From an uncultured Lachnospiraceae bacterium (GTDB lineage: Bacteria > Bacillota > Clostridia > Lachnospirales > Lachnospiraceae): DNA of 61,345 nucleotides. The position numbers were made by a program, and so were the translations under genes. The stretch covers positions 1 through 61,345 of the forward strand of contig CANQQG010000005.1 in NCBI GenBank assembly GCA_947625875.1. Direction: 5' to 3'. Of the stretch, positions 58,290 through 61,345 are shown piece after piece. Below the pieces are notes generated by a model. The model searched no databases. It worked only from the letters and a program-made list of their open reading frames with translations, and was not told the DNA's origin. Position 1 is the first letter of the stretch. The number at the start of each line of letters is the position of its first letter.

Positions 58290-61168
58290 GTCGCTCCCTT
58301 TGCGGGAGCGTGGATTGAAATGTGGTCATCTTAGGGTCGATTACGCTGTCGGGGATTGTCGCTCCCTTTGCGGGAGCGTGGATTGAAATAATGTAGGCGA
58401 CAAGCTCCGCTTTCTTCATGGCCGTCGCTCCCTTTGCGGGAGCGTGGATTGAAATTTGACGAGGTGGACAAGTATCCGGGAGCCAGCAAGGTCGCTCCCT
58501 TTGCGGGAGCGTGGATTGAAATTATGGTTTCCGTGTCCGTTTCCAGAAACTTAATAGTCGCTCCCTTTGCGGGAGCGTGGATTGAAATGGTTTTTCGCCC
58601 GATGAAAAAAGACGAAGCCCAAGCGTCGCTCCCTTTGCGGGAGCGTGGATTGAAATTCCAGATTTGCGTCCACCTGCGGTTTTGCCATCCGTCGCTCCCT
58701 TTGCGGGAGCGTGGATTGAAATAACAACCTCACATTCAGCATATACAAACTTCGGTGTCGCTCCCTTTGCGGGAGCGTGGATTGAAATTTTTGAATAGAA
58801 GTTGCCAAGCGTCAACTGATACGGTCGCTCCCTTTGCGGGAGCGTGGATTGAAATACGTCTATTCTGTTAATAGTCAAGTCTTTTTCATGTCGCTCCCTT
58901 TGCGGGAGCGTGGATTGAAATACATAATCCGGCAGACCGAGTGCGTCTCTCTGGCGTCGCTCCCTTTGCGGGAGCGTGGATTGAAATATATCCCAATCAA
59001 TAGCCTGTCCGCAACGTGAACAGTCGCTCCCTTTGCGGGAGCGTGGATTGAAATTGTAAAACACAAAGCTATTGTTCATGGTTGTCAAGTCGCTCCCTTT
59101 GCGGGAGCGTGGATTGAAATAGAGTATTGTTCGCGCCACCCCTTCCAGTTCAGGTCGCTCCCTTTGCGGGAGCGTGGATTGAAATTTTTTATACTCCTTC
59201 CGTTTAACTGCGCACTTCGTCGCTCCCTTTGCGGGAGCGTGGATTGAAATGATTAAACTCATAACTTCATCAGCCGCAAAATATGTCGCTCCCTTTGCGG
59301 GAGCGTGGATTGAAATTTTTCTTGATTTTTTAATGCAGCAATTCTGGATTGTCGCTCCCTTTGCGGGAGCGTGGATTGAAATACATATGTGGATCCGATC
59401 ATCGTGAACCGGGACGTCGCTCCCTTTGCGGGAGCGTGAATTGAAATCAAGACGCTGGATTCAAGCTGTCCCAGTGCCTGATCGTCGCTCCCTTTGCGGG
59501 AGCGTGGATTGAAATGTGGCTGGCGGAGCCGTGGGAAGACACGCGCCTCAGTCGCTCCCTTTGCGGGAGCGTGGATTGAAATATTTGATAAATCAATTAT
59601 ATCAAATATAAAAAATGTCGCTCCCTTTGCGGGAGCGTGGATTGAAATCAGTAACGGACACTGGATATATCCGGGAACCGTGGTCGCTCCCTTTGCGGGA
59701 GCGTGGATTGAAATGATTATCTGATCCTTCAGAACAGCGCGGTGATCCGTCGCTCCCTTTGCGGGAGCGTGGATTGAAATCGAAATGGGGAATTGGCTGA
59801 ACGTCGGCGATCAGGTCGCTCCCTTTGCGGGAGCGTGGATTGAAATAGGATCGTTTCCCGGTTTTCGTCCACCCGGCTATAGTCGCTCCCTTTGCGGGAG
59901 CGTGGATTGAAATAAGCTGATCCGGCGTCGTGATCCCATAGGCCCGCGTCGCTCCCTTTGCGGGAGCGTGGATTGAAATACCGTTGACAGGCTCCGGAAC
60001 TATATCGAAGCCGTCGCTCCCTTTGCGGGAGCGTGGATTGAAATCAGCTTCTCAAACGCCTCTTCCGCTTCTGCGTCGTCGCTCCCTTTGCGGGAGCGTG
60101 GATTGAAATACTTCGCCCCGGTACGGGCTGCATACATAAAGCAAGTCGCTCCCTTTGCGGGAGCGTGGATTGAAATGGGTACATCCGCAGGAAGTGTATG
60201 GCTTTCCTTGTCGCTCCCTTTGCGGGAGCGTGGATTGAAATATGCGTCCACCTCCTATCCTGCTGCCGTCTGCGGTTGTCGCTCCCTTTGCGGGAGCGTG
60301 GATTGAAATGCAGTATTCCGCAAATACGCTGTGACCTTAAGAGTCGCTCCCTTTGCGGGAGCGTGGATTGAAATCATGGTTTTCTCGCTGGCGGCATAAT
60401 GCCCGTCTTTGTCGCTCCCTTTGCGGGAGCGTGGATTGAAATGTATTTGCATTTGAGGACGCCGCCGCCAGCACATCGTCGCTCCCTTTGTGGGAGCGTG
60501 GATTGAAATAATGCCTTTTCTATTCGCTCCACATCGTTTTTGCGTCGCTCCCTTTGTGGGAGCGTGGATTGAAATTTGCGTTGTGGCGATTTTTACGTCA
60601 GGGACAAACTGTCGCTCCCTTTGTGGGAGCGTGGATTGAAATTTATTGTATTGTAACTTAATGACGTATAATAATGTCGCTCCCTTTGTGGGAGCGTGGA
60701 TTGAAATAACCTTTAATCCGCTATATGCGTAACAAACATTTGTCGCTCCCTTTGCGGGAGCGTGGATTGAAATGTTTGATAACCGTATGCTCTCCGCTCT
60801 TTTGCGCGTCGCTCCCTTTGCGGGAGCGTGGATTGAAATAGTAATTTAAATTTTTACTGGATAAATTAACCAGTCGCTCCCTTTGCGGGAGCGTGGATTG
60901 AAATTCGAGCCCATATTGCCGGTAAATGTACTCCGGCGTTGTCGCTCCCTTTGCGGGAGCGTGGATTGAAATGTAAACCAATGTATATGCTATTATATCT
61001 ATTCCGTCGCTCCCTTAGCGGGAGCGTGGATTGAAATATGTGTCATGCCTGTACCAGCAATCACAAAATGGTCGCTCCCTTAGCGGGAGCGTGGGTTGAA
61101 ATATGTATGTTGTTGATTCTGCTGCCGCAATACCTGTCGCTCCCTTAGTGGGAGCGTGGATTGTAAAT
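58290..61168 (+). CRISPR. Type I-C CRISPR array, 44 recognisable repeats and 43 spacers
   Basis: A 32-base repeat starts GTCGCTCCCTTTGCGGGAGC and ends GTGGATTGAAAT; repeats start at 58290, 58358, 58424 and so on to 61136. Spacers are 33-36 bases. CGCTCCC and GGGAGCG form a 7-bp stem with loop TTTGC, and the last bases ATTGAAAT are the usual I-C 5' handle. Repeats 1-33 and 38-41 have loop TTTGC, 34-37 TTTGT, 42-43 TTAGC and 44 TTAGT, always keeping the stem. Isolated changes are in repeat 18 (GTGAATT) and 43 (GTGGGTT); the last ends TTGTAAAT. An eroded further copy may lie at 61207-61238. Confidence 0.98.
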
Positions 61169-61345
61169 AAATCAGCCAGCCATTGCCATATATTCCATGG
61201 CCTGCAATCACTCCCCATTGAGGGAGTAATGTTGGTATATAAGAAATGACATAGATTCGGATCACGGATTTTTGCTGCTGCCAAATTTTTTCTTTAACGC
61301 CCGTTCTACCGGCAAGATGGAAAAAATCAAAACCATGCATTCCAA
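61169..61345. other. Downstream flank of the array, no gene supported
   Basis: The only structure seen is a possible eroded repeat at 61207-61238 (CTCCC ... GGGAG spacing preserved). A minus-strand open frame that enters the array is an artefact of the array. Any gene beyond would be outside the window. Confidence 0.6.

Noticed and set aside
58434-60981. Several open frames with repeated APFAGAWIE, SLPLRERGLK or NPRSRKGSD motifs
   Set aside because: They are translations of the CRISPR repeat in various frames; the spacing equals repeat plus spacer length.
50554-61168. CRISPR-Cas locus as a novel subtype
   Set aside because: Gene order, Cas5 instead of Cas6, Csd1/Csd2-like proteins and repeat all match ordinary type I-C.
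61015-61340. Minus-strand open frames at the window end
   Set aside because: They read into the array, have no ribosome site and no recognised family.

Overview
The window looks like a chromosomal segment of a Gram-positive, spore-forming anaerobe of the Clostridia, most likely a gut Lachnospiraceae. Supporting points are Veg, SigH behind cysS-mrnC-rlmB, a SPOCS/LysM spore-type protein, a single-chain PurL of about 1267 residues, lipobox lipoproteins, AGGAGG ribosome sites, sigma-A promoters with 17-base spacers, and a GH51 arabinofuranosidase. The species cannot be named from the sequence.

Layout. 1-4772: tRNA-Val(UAC), arabinofuranosidase, a PucR/CdaR-type regulator and an MsmK/UgpC-type sugar-ABC ATPase. 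5063-12046: signalling block with an HD-GYP protein, a membrane GGDEF(degenerate)-EAL protein, a chemoreceptor and a sugar-binding-type lipoprotein. 12061-15927: housekeeping run ispF-cysS-mrnC-rlmB-sigH. 15932-24776: PHP phosphatase, RelB-like/PIN toxin-antitoxin pair, MATE exporter, Fe-S aldo/keto reductase, GntR-ABC module, sodium-coupled transporter. 24834-32734: purL, PrcB-like lipoprotein, veg, SPOCS-LysM, and a secreted CAP/Ig-like/leucine-rich protein. 33046-34735: small foreign-looking island (HTH, RhuM, gene remnants). 34790-38344: heterodimeric ABC exporter. 38397-38723: a compact type I toxin-antitoxin locus. 38855-42132: copper resistance (csoR, membrane HMA protein, copA with a C-terminal CopZ domain). 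42284-44141: second GntR-ABC module. 44222-49442: surface proteins, a GreA-like factor, a small alarmone synthetase, an orphan small RNA, and a secreted protein interrupted by a G9 tract. 49653-61168: aldose epimerase followed by a full type I-C CRISPR-Cas operon and an array of 44 recognisable repeats.

How parts work together. The HD-GYP and EAL proteins should both lower cyclic di-GMP beside a chemoreceptor, so the 5-12 kb block looks like a sensing and motility node. The copper operon is wired through a CsoR site that fills the promoter spacer. The CRISPR operon has the I-C order cas3-cas5-cas8-cas7-cas4-cas1-cas2, with an internal start in cas8 that should yield Cas11. The least ordinary signals are regulatory: the toxin/antisense locus at 38.4-38.7 kb, the homopolymer switches at 48380 (G9) and 41878 (A7), the orphan RNA at 46.8 kb, and the veg/SPOCS hairpin at 29.5 kb. 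All functional statements come from reading the sequence; no database search was run.
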